Shown here in pieces: positions 1-6,434 of a stretch of 34,081 bases of DNA (the stretch's first letter is position 1; every line of letters begins with the position of its first letter). Source of the DNA: a virus; IMG/VR virus record IMGVR_UViG_3300042305_000404, positions 1 to 34,081 of that record; one strand, written 5' to 3'. The notes beneath the pieces are model-generated. The model made no database searches. It had not been told where the DNA came from and worked only from the letters and a program-made list of their open reading frames with translations. The translations under genes and the position numbers were made by a program.

Positions 1-427
1 AACGGACTTTTGCGTACTGCTCCCAAAGAACCCCCACATACCAATCACTCCGGTCATGGTCATGTGCCACACGGGAATACATATCGTTTGCGGTGTTGAG
101 TGCGCCCAGTTGCCTCTGATATTCGTCCTCGTTGTATTCATCATCTTCGCCTTCTATGTCCTCGGGCAGTGTTTCGCTGGGCTTTCTGAAATCCCGGTAA
201 AATCTTTGCTTACCGTTTCCGTGATACAGCCGAACCAAAATCCTGATTGCCCACCATTTAAGGAAGCCGTCTGCATGAATTTTACATATTTCTTCATCCG
301 ACTTTGAACAAATGACCACCCAGAACTCTTGGTAAAGGTCGTCGGCAAGGTCGCCCCCGATATTTTGGCAGGCTTCCCGTAACCAACTGGCTCGGGCGAG
401 GTCGTTAAGAATGTCATCCCTTGTCAA
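1..427 (-). CDS. Sigma-70-like protein, 5' part only (second strain copy)
   Basis: This is the left-end copy of the gene complete at 33480-34016; it runs off the window at base 1 after about 142 codons. It starts with TTG at 427-425, overlapping the last 14 nt of the HNH gene. Against the complete copy I see only three amino-acid changes (Ala13 for Ser, and Asp/Gly for Glu/Ser in the acidic linker) despite about 30 base changes. That shows purifying selection and proves the frame is coding. It is partial because of the contig edge, not because it is broken. Confidence 0.85.
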   Translation of the reverse strand, partial: MTRDDILNDLARASWLREACQNIGGDLADDLYQEFWVVICSKSDEEICKIHADGFLKWWAIRILVRLYHGNGKQRFYRDFRKPSETLPEDIEGEDDEYNEDEYQRQLGALNTANDMYSRVAHDHDRSDWYVGVLWEQYAKVR

Positions 428-492
428 GTTTTAATTGGTGTCGCTGTTGCAGGTATTCAAGCCATTGTTTGTTATCCCCGTACTTCGTATGA
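1..492. repeat. Left copy of 492-bp imperfect terminal repeat
   Basis: Bases 1-492 align without gaps to 33590-34081 (constant offset 33589). I count about 32 substitutions, nearly all between about 127 and 397; the first 126 and last 95 bases are identical. The repeat covers most of the sigma-like gene and the 3' end of the HNH gene. Most differences are synonymous, so this is strain variation at the ends of a circular or permuted genome assembled from a mixed population. A true direct terminal repeat would be identical. Confidence 0.93.
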
Positions 493-668
493 CAAATCCG
501 GCACAAAGCCATCAAATTTTCTATGCGGTCGGCAAACTTACTGCCACCCATTCCACGGGGTTTGATGTGGTGAATGTCTACGGCTTTACTTCCACAGCAC
601 TCGCAGGGGATAAAATCGGACTTGTCATACCCGAAATGTTTAAGATATATGGCCGTGTGCTTTTGCAC
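414..668 (-). CDS. HNH endonuclease, small phage type
   Basis: 84 residues. Zinc/HNH signature: Cys22-x2-Cys25, then Asp31-Ile-His33-His34, Asn51, and Cys56-x2-Cys59-His60; His33/34 and Asn51 are the expected catalytic positions. Such small HNH nucleases in tailed phages often work with the terminase in DNA packaging, and others are homing enzymes. It heads the leftward late gene set and is followed directly by the sigma-like gene (14-nt overlap), so a packaging or regulatory role is more likely than homing. The start is GTG at 668; an in-frame stop precedes it immediately. There is no intron or split host gene nearby. Confidence 0.85.
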   Translation of the reverse strand: MQKHTAIYLKHFGYDKSDFIPCECCGSKAVDIHHIKPRGMGGSKFADRIENLMALCRICHTKYGDNKQWLEYLQQRHQLKLDKG

Positions 669-721
669 TCACAAAGTTTTGTCGATTTTATCTAACTTTT
701 TTTAAAAAATTATTCAGAAAG

Positions 722-753
722 TTTGCACAATATAAAATTATACACTACATTTG
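722..753 (+). promoter_or_regulatory. Early promoter, Bacteroidota -33/-7 type
   Basis: TTTG at 722-725, a 20-nt spacer, then TACATTTG at 746-753, a perfect match to the Bacteroidota housekeeping consensus TTTG-N19/20-TAnnTTTG. The ATG of the first early gene is at 761, only 7 nt after the -7 box, so the mRNA should be leaderless or nearly so. It lies in the divergent gap between the leftward HNH gene and the rightward early genes. Confidence 0.8.
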
Positions 754-760
754 CAGCACT

Positions 761-952
761 ATGACACACGAAATGGAAGGACTTGAAGCCCAGCGTTTAT
801 TCTCGCAGGGCGAACATTCAGGGTTGAACCCTTACAATCAGGGCAGCAATGAGCATGACCAGTGGGAACAAGGCTGGCAATGGGCAATCGAAATGGAAGT
901 AAGGCGGCTCAACGAAGAATGGCAATATCAAACTGAAAACCCAAATAAATAA
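761..952 (+). CDS. Rmf/CrpP-like small protein
   Basis: 63 residues. The pattern EG-x2-A ... G ... NPY ... W-x2-GW-x2-A (Glu-Gly-Leu-Glu-Ala near residue 6, Asn-Pro-Tyr near 23, Trp-Glu-Gln-Gly-Trp near 34) matches the ribosome modulation factor/CrpP fold family found as small proteins in many phages. Family members include the ribosome-dimerising Rmf and the CrpP-type proteins; which activity applies here cannot be read. As the first gene behind the strongest-looking early promoter it may take part in host takeover (inference). Confidence 0.55.
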   Translation: MTHEMEGLEAQRLFSQGEHSGLNPYNQGSNEHDQWEQGWQWAIEMEVRRLNEEWQYQTENPNK

Positions 953-956
953 ATAT

Positions 957-1700
957 ATGTTTAATTCATCATCAAGAACCGCTGCACTCATGCAAGTTCA
1001 CACAACCAAGGATTATTCCTTATTCAAGTCAATCGACGGAAACCGCAATTTAAACCTGCTGCATTTGAACCGATTGCGAAAATCAATGTCTGAAAAGTAT
1101 TTGTACACCATTCTAATGGTCAATGACAAATACGAAATTATTGACGGGCAACACCGCTTTGAGGTAATCAAAGAACTTGGATTGCCATTGCATTACATCA
1201 TTTGTGAAAAGTACGGATTGCCGGAGGTACACATTTTAAATGCTACCCAAAAGACTTGGAATGCAGATGACTATCTTGAAGGGTATTGCAAACTTGGAAA
1301 CCCTGATTACATCAAGTACAAGATTTTCAAAAACAAGTATGATTTTCAACATAACATTTGCATGGCAATGTTAGGAGATTATTCTTCTGTTGCTGGGAGT
1401 AACAATATTTTTCAATTTCACAATGGTCAATTTAAAATTAAAAACTGGCAAAAGGCAATCGACATGGCAGACAAAATAATGCTTATTGAACCCTTTTATG
1501 ATGGTTTTAAAAGAAGAAGTTTTGTTTATGCCCTAATGACTTTGTTCAAAAAACCCCAGTTTGAGTTTACCGAGTTCATTCAAAAACTACGACTGCAACC
1601 TACGGCCTTAATAAATTGTGTTGATACTGACCAGTACATCACATTGATTGAGGAGATTTACAATTACCGCCGTAGGGATAAAATAAATTTGCGTTATTAA
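957..1700 (+). CDS. ParB/Srx-like nuclease-domain protein
   Basis: 247 residues. The clear motif is Asp63-Gly-Gln-His-Arg67 in a stretch of type IIDGQHRxxxxKELG, the signature of ParB N-terminal-like (Srx/DGQHR) domains. The C-terminal two thirds have no motif I recognise; they are rich in Lys, Phe and Tyr, and the gene is more AT-rich than its neighbours. It starts 4 nt after the preceding stop. Phage proteins of this type are CTP-binding ParB relatives, nucleases or DNA-binding regulators. No ParA partner is present, so plasmid-type partition is unlikely. It could be an early regulator or a host-directed nuclease. Confidence 0.65.
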   Translation: MFNSSSRTAALMQVHTTKDYSLFKSIDGNRNLNLLHLNRLRKSMSEKYLYTILMVNDKYEIIDGQHRFEVIKELGLPLHYIICEKYGLPEVHILNATQKTWNADDYLEGYCKLGNPDYIKYKIFKNKYDFQHNICMAMLGDYSSVAGSNNIFQFHNGQFKIKNWQKAIDMADKIMLIEPFYDGFKRRSFVYALMTLFKKPQFEFTEFIQKLRLQPTALINCVDTDQYITLIEEIYNYRRRDKINLRY

Positions 1701-1719
1701 AAAATTCATTGTATAATTG
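1688..1719 (+). promoter_or_regulatory. Probable promoter of the structured leader
   Basis: TTTG at 1688-1691, a 20-nt spacer, then TATAATTG at 1712-1719 (one mismatch to TAnnTTTG). It overlaps the end of the ParB-like gene. A start at about 1724 would put the transcript's 5' end exactly at the first strand of the hairpin described for 1724-1855. Confidence 0.5.
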
Positions 1720-1723
1720 CACA

Positions 1724-1855
1724 TCGGAACATCAGGACTGAACCCCCTGCCGAAATAAGGAACAAATGAAAACGATAAATCAAAACACCCACGCAAGTAA
1801 AGAGTCGGTAAAGTTCCTGCCGGGTTCAACTCTTGAAAGTGTGGGTGTTTTTTTT
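1724..1855 (+). ncRNA. Structured leader or small RNA with alternative pairings
   Basis: A 5' hairpin pairs TCGG (1724-1727) and CAGG (1733-1736) with CCTGCCGA (1746-1753). Its loop TGAACCC (1739-1745) is complementary to GGGTTCA (1822-1828) in the loop of a downstream terminator hairpin, and AGGAAC (1758-1763) is complementary to GTTCCT (1813-1818). CCTGCCG occurs twice (1746-1752, 1816-1822), so the 5' strand can pair with either copy. This layout suits an attenuator with loop-loop pairing, or a roughly 130-nt small RNA that ends in the T-run. I recognise no known riboswitch class. Confidence 0.5.
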
Positions 1856-2059
1856 ATGCAACAACTCAAACACATTCCCATTGACATCTGCGAAAGGTGT
1901 CTAAATGTACTCGCTGCCGAAATTGGGCGGCTCGAAGTACGGCAACAAATTAACCCTATGCCGAAAGAGGCATACAGAATGACACGGCTTTCATTAGATT
2001 TGAAAGTCATTTACTACAAACATTGTAGAAATTTAACCCTTAAACACCAATCACAATGA
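1766..2059 (+). CDS. Hypothetical protein, start uncertain (1766 or 1856)
   Basis: 97 residues from 1766 or 67 from 1856, same frame. The 1766 ATG has AAGGA 5 nt upstream, but its first 30 codons lie across the terminator hairpin at 1782-1855; the 1856 ATG follows the T-run directly. The C-terminal part looks like an ordinary small helical protein (Cys-Glu-Arg-Cys near residue 44, then a charged helix). If ribosomes start at 1766 they would melt the terminator, coupling translation to read-through; AAGGA can also be sequestered by 1813-1818. Function unknown. The end overlaps the next start by 4 nt. Confidence 0.6.
   Translation: MKTINQNTHASKESVKFLPGSTLESVGVFFMQQLKHIPIDICERCLNVLAAEIGRLEVRQQINPMPKEAYRMTRLSLDLKVIYYKHCRNLTLKHQSQ
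1782..1855 (+). terminator. Intrinsic terminator inside or upstream of the 1766/1856 gene
   Basis: AACACCCAC (1784-1792) pairs perfectly with GTGGGTGTT (1841-1849), extendable by flanking A/T to 11 bp. An inner AAGAGT (1800-1805)/ACTCTT (1829-1834) adds 6 bp. Eight T residues follow at 1848-1855 and an ATG starts at 1856. Confidence 0.65.
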
Positions 2060-2271
2060 ACAAATTACATTTTTACCACGATGGTAATTACGAAAACCAA
2101 ACCCAGTTAATTATATGCCCAAAGAATAATGGCATCCAAATTACTATTCAAAAACCAATGGATAATCGATATGCATCAATCACATTAGATATTGAGACAA
2201 GTCAAGATTTTATTAATGAGATGCAAGAATGGTTGGAGGCAATAAAAAAATATCATAATGGCAACCGATAA
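2056..2271 (+). CDS. Hypothetical protein
   Basis: 71 residues, not recognised. Beta-rich N-terminal half followed by an acidic, Trp-containing helix (residues about 50-66). ATGA-type overlaps with both neighbours place it firmly in the replication operon. No cysteine motif or membrane segment. Confidence 0.7.
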   Translation: MNKLHFYHDGNYENQTQLIICPKNNGIQITIQKPMDNRYASITLDIETSQDFINEMQEWLEAIKKYHNGNR

Positions 2272-2866
2272 AAAATCATTCGTGCTATACTGCGACCAGC
2301 AGAATATTTTTAAACTGCTGCCGGACGATGTGGCAGGGAAGTTAATCAAACACATCTTCGCCTATGTCAATGACGAGAACCCGGAATGTTCCGACCTTGT
2401 TTTACAGCTGGCATTTGAACCAATCAAACTACAACTGAAAAGAGATTTGAAACATTGGGAAGGTGTGCGCGAAAAACGGGCAGAAAGCGGCAAGTTAGGT
2501 GGCAGACCTAAAAAGCAAACGGAAGCAAAAAAAGCAAATGGTTTTTTTGAAAAGCAAACGAAAGCAAAAAAAGCTGTTAATGTAAATGTTAATGTTACTG
2601 ATAATGTAAATGTAAATGGTATTGTAATAAATAAAGAAATATCTTATTATAGGCAATTTGATCATTTGAAAATAACACAGCCGGAATTTGATAAACTCGT
2701 GGCAGAAGGTTGGTTACCTGAGCAGGTAGACAATATTTTGAGCAGAATAGAAAACTATGCGCAGAATAAAACATACAAGTCGCTGTACTTAACTGCCCGT
2801 AACTGGCTGCAAAAAGAACCCAAGACCGGACTTATTCCCGAACATAGGCGTAGATTAGTAATGTAA
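2258..2866 (+). CDS. DUF6291-like replication protein with low-complexity linker
   Basis: 202 residues. The N-terminal 85 residues (KKSFVLYCDQ..., LLPDDVAGKLIKHIFAYVNDENP) resemble the DUF6291 proteins that precede replicative helicases in Bacteroidota phages. A linker follows (about 84-125) with the repeat KQTEAKKA/KQTKAKKA and a run of Val-Asn dipeptides, then a C-terminal helical domain resembling replisome-organiser C-termini. By position, directly upstream of the primase-helicase (stop and start share one A at 2866), it is probably an initiator or helicase loader. The DNA of the linker is itself repetitive, as in lambda O, where the origin lies in the initiator gene (analogy, not proof). 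Confidence 0.7.
   Translation: MATDKKSFVLYCDQQNIFKLLPDDVAGKLIKHIFAYVNDENPECSDLVLQLAFEPIKLQLKRDLKHWEGVREKRAESGKLGGRPKKQTEAKKANGFFEKQTKAKKAVNVNVNVTDNVNVNGIVINKEISYYRQFDHLKITQPEFDKLVAEGWLPEQVDNILSRIENYAQNKTYKSLYLTARNWLQKEPKTGLIPEHRRRLVM
2511..2574 (+). repeat. Two 25-bp direct repeats in the initiator-like gene: candidate origin
   Basis: 2511-2535 and 2550-2574 match at 24 of 25 bases, with a 39-bp period. Each is built of AAGCAAA-type units spaced about one helical turn apart, so A-tracts are phased. An AT-rich stretch of TAAATG-like short repeats follows (about 2578-2660). Together this resembles iterons plus an unwinding element. The repeat is in frame, so it may simply encode the protein linker. 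Confidence 0.4.
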
Positions 2867-4488
2867 TGGCAGTATATTCATTTTACAATATCGACATACC
2901 ACCCGGCAAAACGGCAGGTGAAGTTCAAACACTTTGCCCTCAGTGCAGCCACACGCGAAAGAAGAAAACTGACCGCTGTCTTTCGGTGAACCTTGACAAA
3001 AAGGCTTGGATTTGTCATCATTGTAATTGGAAAGGTGGCATTATTGACCGCCCCGAGGTAGTCAAATATGAAGTGCCCGTTTGGCAAAACAACACAGCAC
3101 TAAGCGACAAGGTTTTAAAATGGTTTGAAGGCCGCAGAATTACTGCTGCCACACTGAACAAAATGCAAATCAGTGAGCAGTTGGAATTCATGCCACAACT
3201 AAACAAGGAAGTCAACTGCATCTGCTTTAATTACTTCGAGGCTGGGCAGTTGAAGAATGTGAAGTACCGAGACGGGGCAAAACATTTTAAGATGCACAAA
3301 GGGGCGGAGTTAATTCCGTACAACATCGACTGCCTTGCGACCGCTAACGAGGTTTGGATAGTTGAGGGTGAAATGGATGCACTGGCATTGATTGAAGCCG
3401 GAATTGAGAATGTAATCAGTGTGCCAAATGGGGCGCAACCGAACCTCACTTTTTTCGACCGCTTCATGCCCGGCTTTGACCACATCGAAAAAATACACAT
3501 AGCAGTTGACAACGATGCGCCCGGCATTGACCTACGCAATGCGATTGCAGACCGCTTCGGAAAGGACAAATGTAATTACATCGTATATCCCGAGTGCAAA
3601 GATGCTAACGAATACCTGCTGCTGAATGGTGCGATTGCACTGCGAGAAGCCAGCCACAATTTTACCGAGTTCCCCATGCTAGGAGTGTTCAAGGTTACGG
3701 ACTTTTTAACCGAGATCGAAAACCTTTACAACTTCGGCCTGCCTGCCGGGGCGAAAACCGGGGTTGACAAGTTTGATAAAATGCTGTCATTTCACAAAGG
3801 ATATTTGACAACCATTACGGGCGTACCCGGCCACGGGAAGTCTGACTTCTTGGATTTTGTGCTGATGAAGTTAATGATTAAACACGGGTGGAAAGGTGGC
3901 TTTTACAGCCCTGAAAACCGACCGACTGAACTGCATATCTCTAAACTGATGCGAAAGATTACTCAGCGGCCTTTTATGGGCAGAGATAGAATGAGTCAAG
4001 AGGAAGTATTTGACGCTGTTATTGAACTTGAAAAGCACATTTTCTTCATAAAGCCCGAAAAGGATAATACCTTGGACAGCATTTTTGCAAAGGTGGCCGA
4101 ACTCAAAAACCGCCACAACATTGATTGGTTTGTAATCGATGCTTGGAACAAACTTGAACACCAATACACGGAGTCGGAAACCAAATACATCGGGCAAAGC
4201 CTTGATAAGATTGTAAACTTTTGCGAAAAATATAATGTGCATTGTTTCCTTGTGGCGCACCCACGCAAAATCCAAAAAAATGAAGATAGCAGCTATCACA
4301 TACCGACACTTTACGACATCGCAGGGAGTGCAAACTTCTTCAACAAGACTGACAATGGGATAACCGTGTACCGAAATTTCAAAAATAACACGGTAGAAAT
4401 TCATGTGCAGAAGGTGAAGTTTAGCCATTGGGGTGAAGTCGGAATGTGCGAGTTTAATTATCACATACCAACCGGATTATACATATGA
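2866..4488 (+). CDS. Bifunctional DNA primase-helicase (T7 gp4-like)
   Basis: 540 residues, full length for the family. N-terminal zinc-binding domain: Cys24-x2-Cys27 and Cys50-x2-Cys53. TOPRIM domain: Val-Glu167-Gly-Glu-Met-Asp171 and Asp215-Asn-Asp217, the metal-binding acids of primer synthesis. RecA-like helicase domain: Walker A Gly319-Val-Pro-Gly-His-Gly-Lys325-Ser326, a FVIDAW Walker B strand, and a C-terminal H-motif region (CFLVAHPRK). It primes lagging-strand synthesis and unwinds the fork. No phage DNA polymerase is visible in the window, so the host polymerase is presumably used. Its end overlaps the DnaA-like gene by 4 nt. Confidence 0.95.
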   Translation: MAVYSFYNIDIPPGKTAGEVQTLCPQCSHTRKKKTDRCLSVNLDKKAWICHHCNWKGGIIDRPEVVKYEVPVWQNNTALSDKVLKWFEGRRITAATLNKMQISEQLEFMPQLNKEVNCICFNYFEAGQLKNVKYRDGAKHFKMHKGAELIPYNIDCLATANEVWIVEGEMDALALIEAGIENVISVPNGAQPNLTFFDRFMPGFDHIEKIHIAVDNDAPGIDLRNAIADRFGKDKCNYIVYPECKDANEYLLLNGAIALREASHNFTEFPMLGVFKVTDFLTEIENLYNFGLPAGAKTGVDKFDKMLSFHKGYLTTITGVPGHGKSDFLDFVLMKLMIKHGWKGGFYSPENRPTELHISKLMRKITQRPFMGRDRMSQEEVFDAVIELEKHIFFIKPEKDNTLDSIFAKVAELKNRHNIDWFVIDAWNKLEHQYTESETKYIGQSLDKIVNFCEKYNVHCFLVAHPRKIQKNEDSSYHIPTLYDIAGSANFFNKTDNGITVYRNFKNNTVEIHVQKVKFSHWGEVGMCEFNYHIPTGLYI

Positions 4489-4970
4489 ACACAATACCTG
4501 AAAACCAAACAGCCACGATTTACCGACTGAAAAAAGAGGTGAAGTATTGGCAAACAATGGCTGCCCGTTACAGCCGTAAAAACGAAGAAGTGGACGAATT
4601 GAAACTTTGCATTGAGGCAATGCACCGGGATATAGACTATCTCAAAACAATGCTGGGCGAAAACAACAAACAAGCCACAATGCAAGAGTTAATCGAAGAG
4701 GCAATCGGGGGCGTTTTCCCGTACTTTTTACCCACGATGGTAGCATCAAGGTCAAGAAAGGGCGAAGTTGTGAACCTGAGGCACATTTGGTTTAAGTTGA
4801 TGTATCAATACAGCGGCCTGAGTTTGGTTAAAATTGCCAACATAGCGCAGCGAGACCACAGCACCGTCATCCACGCCTGCCGAAAAGTTGACGACCTATG
4901 CCATGTGGAACGGGAATACTGCCGAAAATTTAACCAAATAAATGAGGCGTTGATAAACAAACTGAAATGA
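4485..4970 (+). CDS. Stand-alone DnaA domain IV (DnaA-box-binding) protein
   Basis: 161 residues. The C-terminal half carries the DnaA signature helix-turn-helix: ...IAxxAQRDHSTVIHACRKV... with Asp124-His-Ser-Thr-Val128, the motif that contacts DnaA boxes. The N-terminal third is a charged coiled coil. The AAA+ ATPase domains of DnaA are absent, and 161 residues is far below the usual ~450. It could recruit the helicase to an origin, hijack host DnaA boxes or block host initiation. The 4-nt overlap with the primase-helicase and the nearby initiator-like gene favour phage origin recognition. Confidence 0.85.
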   Translation: MNTIPENQTATIYRLKKEVKYWQTMAARYSRKNEEVDELKLCIEAMHRDIDYLKTMLGENNKQATMQELIEEAIGGVFPYFLPTMVASRSRKGEVVNLRHIWFKLMYQYSGLSLVKIANIAQRDHSTVIHACRKVDDLCHVEREYCRKFNQINEALINKLK

Positions 4971-5707
4971 ATGTGATAAATTTTAGCGGTGGCAGAACAT
5001 CCGCATACATGACAAAAAGATTGATTGACGAAGGGTTGCAGGATTACATTGTAACATTCCAAAACACTGGTAAAGAAATGCCGCAAACTTTGGATTTTAT
5101 AAATGAATGTGATGTGCGCTGGGGTTTAAATATGGTTTGGCTTGAATATCGCAAACCTGCAACATTTGTTGTGGTTAATTATGAAACCGCATCGCGCAAT
5201 GGACAGCCATTCCAAGAACTTTTGGAACAAAGACCAGCGTCAATTCCAAATATGCAGTTTAGATATTGCACAACGGAATTAAAAATAAACACTTTGAAAC
5301 GCTATTTAAAGAGCATTGGTATTGAAGATTACATCAGCTATAATGGCATCCGCTACGATGAGCCAAGAAGATGGTCAAAAGCGCAACCGGAAACTGAACT
5401 GCCGCTTGTGAAATGGAAAGTTAGCAAAAACGATGTGGCCGAATTTTGGAAACAGCAGGATTTTGACTTGATGGTAAATGAACCATACGGAAATTGCGAT
5501 TGCTGCTTTTTGAAAGGCAAAGGTAAATTGGCTATAATGGCGAAAGAAAAACCCGAATTATTTGATTGGTGGATTGATATTGAAAAACAAAGCGGACACC
5601 AATGGAAAAAAGAAATCAGTTACGAAGCGTTGCGAGCGCGTTCACAAAATCAGATAGGTATTTGGGATGGCGATAAAAGTTTTGAATGTTTTTGCAACAT
5701 TGATTGA
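4967..5707 (+). CDS. PAPS-reductase-like PP-loop ATPase family protein
   Basis: 246 residues. Starts directly with the PP-loop Ser7-Gly-Gly-Arg-Thr-Ser12 of adenine-nucleotide alpha-hydrolases. A Cys-Thr-Thr-Glu-Leu-Lys segment near residue 103 matches PAPS reductase relatives. Further Cys residues (Cys-Asp-Cys-Cys near 178, Cys-x-Cys at the C-terminus) could bind metal or an Fe-S cluster. Phages often carry such genes; proposed roles include DNA or tRNA sulfur chemistry or sulfate assimilation during infection, none provable here. Overlaps the DnaA-like gene by 4 nt and ends 30 nt before the next start. Confidence 0.8.
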   Translation: MNVINFSGGRTSAYMTKRLIDEGLQDYIVTFQNTGKEMPQTLDFINECDVRWGLNMVWLEYRKPATFVVVNYETASRNGQPFQELLEQRPASIPNMQFRYCTTELKINTLKRYLKSIGIEDYISYNGIRYDEPRRWSKAQPETELPLVKWKVSKNDVAEFWKQQDFDLMVNEPYGNCDCCFLKGKGKLAIMAKEKPELFDWWIDIEKQSGHQWKKEISYEALRARSQNQIGIWDGDKSFECFCNID

Positions 5708-5733
5708 AATTAAAGTTTAATTTTCTATATTTG
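5703..5733 (+). promoter_or_regulatory. Early promoter before the SSB-like gene
   Basis: ATTG at 5703-5706, a 19-nt spacer, then TATATTTG at 5726-5733 (perfect -7 match). The ATG is at 5738, 4 nt after the box: a near-leaderless start. It overlaps the stop codon of the PAPS-reductase-like gene. Confidence 0.75.
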
Positions 5734-5737
5734 CACC

Positions 5738-6013
5738 ATGTTAATACTCGATATCTGTTTATCCGACCTGCCCAGCGAGGCAATCACCACCGCCAAAAAT
5801 GGCAAAAAGTACATCAAACTCATTTGTTCAGAACGCAAATCTGAGGGCAAATTTGGGGAAACCCACTACATCGCCCTGAGCCAAAGCAAAGAAGAACGAG
5901 AGGCGAAGAAGCCGACCGTCTATGTGGGCGGTGCGAAGGCTTACAAAAGTGTAACTAACAAAGAGGTAACAACTGAACCAGCTTACAAAGGGGGCGATGA
6001 CCTGCCATTCTGA
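5738..6013 (+). CDS. Small protein with SSB-like acidic tail (ssDNA-binding candidate)
   Basis: 91 residues. It ends in Gly-Gly-Asp-Asp-Leu-Pro-Phe, very like the SSB C-terminal tip (DDDIPF) that recruits replication and repair proteins. The first 65 residues are beta-rich with Lys and aromatic residues and could form a small OB-like core, though shorter than classical SSB (about 110 residues). It sits between replication and recombination genes behind its own promoter. Likely an ssDNA-binding or SSB-mimic protein; the core fold is inference. Confidence 0.6.
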   Translation: MLILDICLSDLPSEAITTAKNGKKYIKLICSERKSEGKFGETHYIALSQSKEEREAKKPTVYVGGAKAYKSVTNKEVTTEPAYKGGDDLPF

Positions 6014-6246
6014 TGTCTGATTTTGATTGGAAAGCCCCGACAAAGGACTTGGTTAACCCTGCCCACTACAAAGACACGCCCATTGAATGTATTGAGGCAA
6101 TCAAAGCCGCAATGACTGAGCAACAATTTCAAGGCTATCTCAGGGGTAATGTCATTAAGTACCTTTGGAGGTACGAAAACAAGGGCGGCAAAACCGATTT
6201 GGAAAAAGCAGAATGGTATTTGAAACGATTGATTGAAGAACTATGA
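6013..6246 (+). CDS. DUF3310-like protein
   Basis: 77 residues. The motif NPAHYK-x5-ECIEAI ... GYLRGNVIKYLWRYENKGG-x2-DLEKAEWYLKRLI is the DUF3310 (SaV-like) pattern found in many tailed phages, covering nearly the whole protein. The family is often found with nucleotide-metabolism genes but its biochemical role is not settled. The start shares one base with the previous stop. Confidence 0.85.
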   Translation: MSDFDWKAPTKDLVNPAHYKDTPIECIEAIKAAMTEQQFQGYLRGNVIKYLWRYENKGGKTDLEKAEWYLKRLIEEL

Positions 6247-6434
6247 CACCGAAAGATAAAGCAGAAGAATTAGTTGATAAATTCAGTTTTAGTTGTCGAG
6301 AATGCGATAATATAAAACAATGTGCATTGATTGCAGTTGATGAAATTTTAAACCATCATTATCAAGAACAAGGATTGTACAGAATTGACAAATATTATTG
6401 GCAACAAGTTAAAAAGGAGATTGAAGAACTATGA
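6243..6434 (+). CDS. Hypothetical protein of Bacteroidota-phage type
   Basis: 63 residues with the pattern KAEELVDKF ... CxECDNIKQCALIAVDEIL, seen in small proteins of Bacteroidota phages. Three cysteines lie within 12 residues. The C-terminal helix ends in EIEEL. 4-nt overlaps on both sides. Function unknown. Confidence 0.75.
   Translation: MTPKDKAEELVDKFSFSCRECDNIKQCALIAVDEILNHHYQEQGLYRIDKYYWQQVKKEIEEL

Noticed and set aside
154-417. Long minus-strand frame over the left end
   Set aside because: It is in a different frame from the sigma-like gene, has no protein pattern, and is a shadow of it; the same shadow appears at 33743-34006.
414-668. HNH gene as a homing endonuclease in an intron
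   Set aside because: No interrupted gene or intron fold flanks it, and the downstream gene overlaps it directly.
2578-2660. Short tandem TAAATG-like repeats as a CRISPR-like array
   Set aside because: The units are 6-7 nt, irregular and inside a coding frame (Val-Asn repeats); there are no spacers and no cas genes.
3871-4464. 197-codon open frame antisense to the primase-helicase
   Set aside because: It is opposite strong primase-helicase motifs, has no start signal and unlikely composition; a shadow frame.
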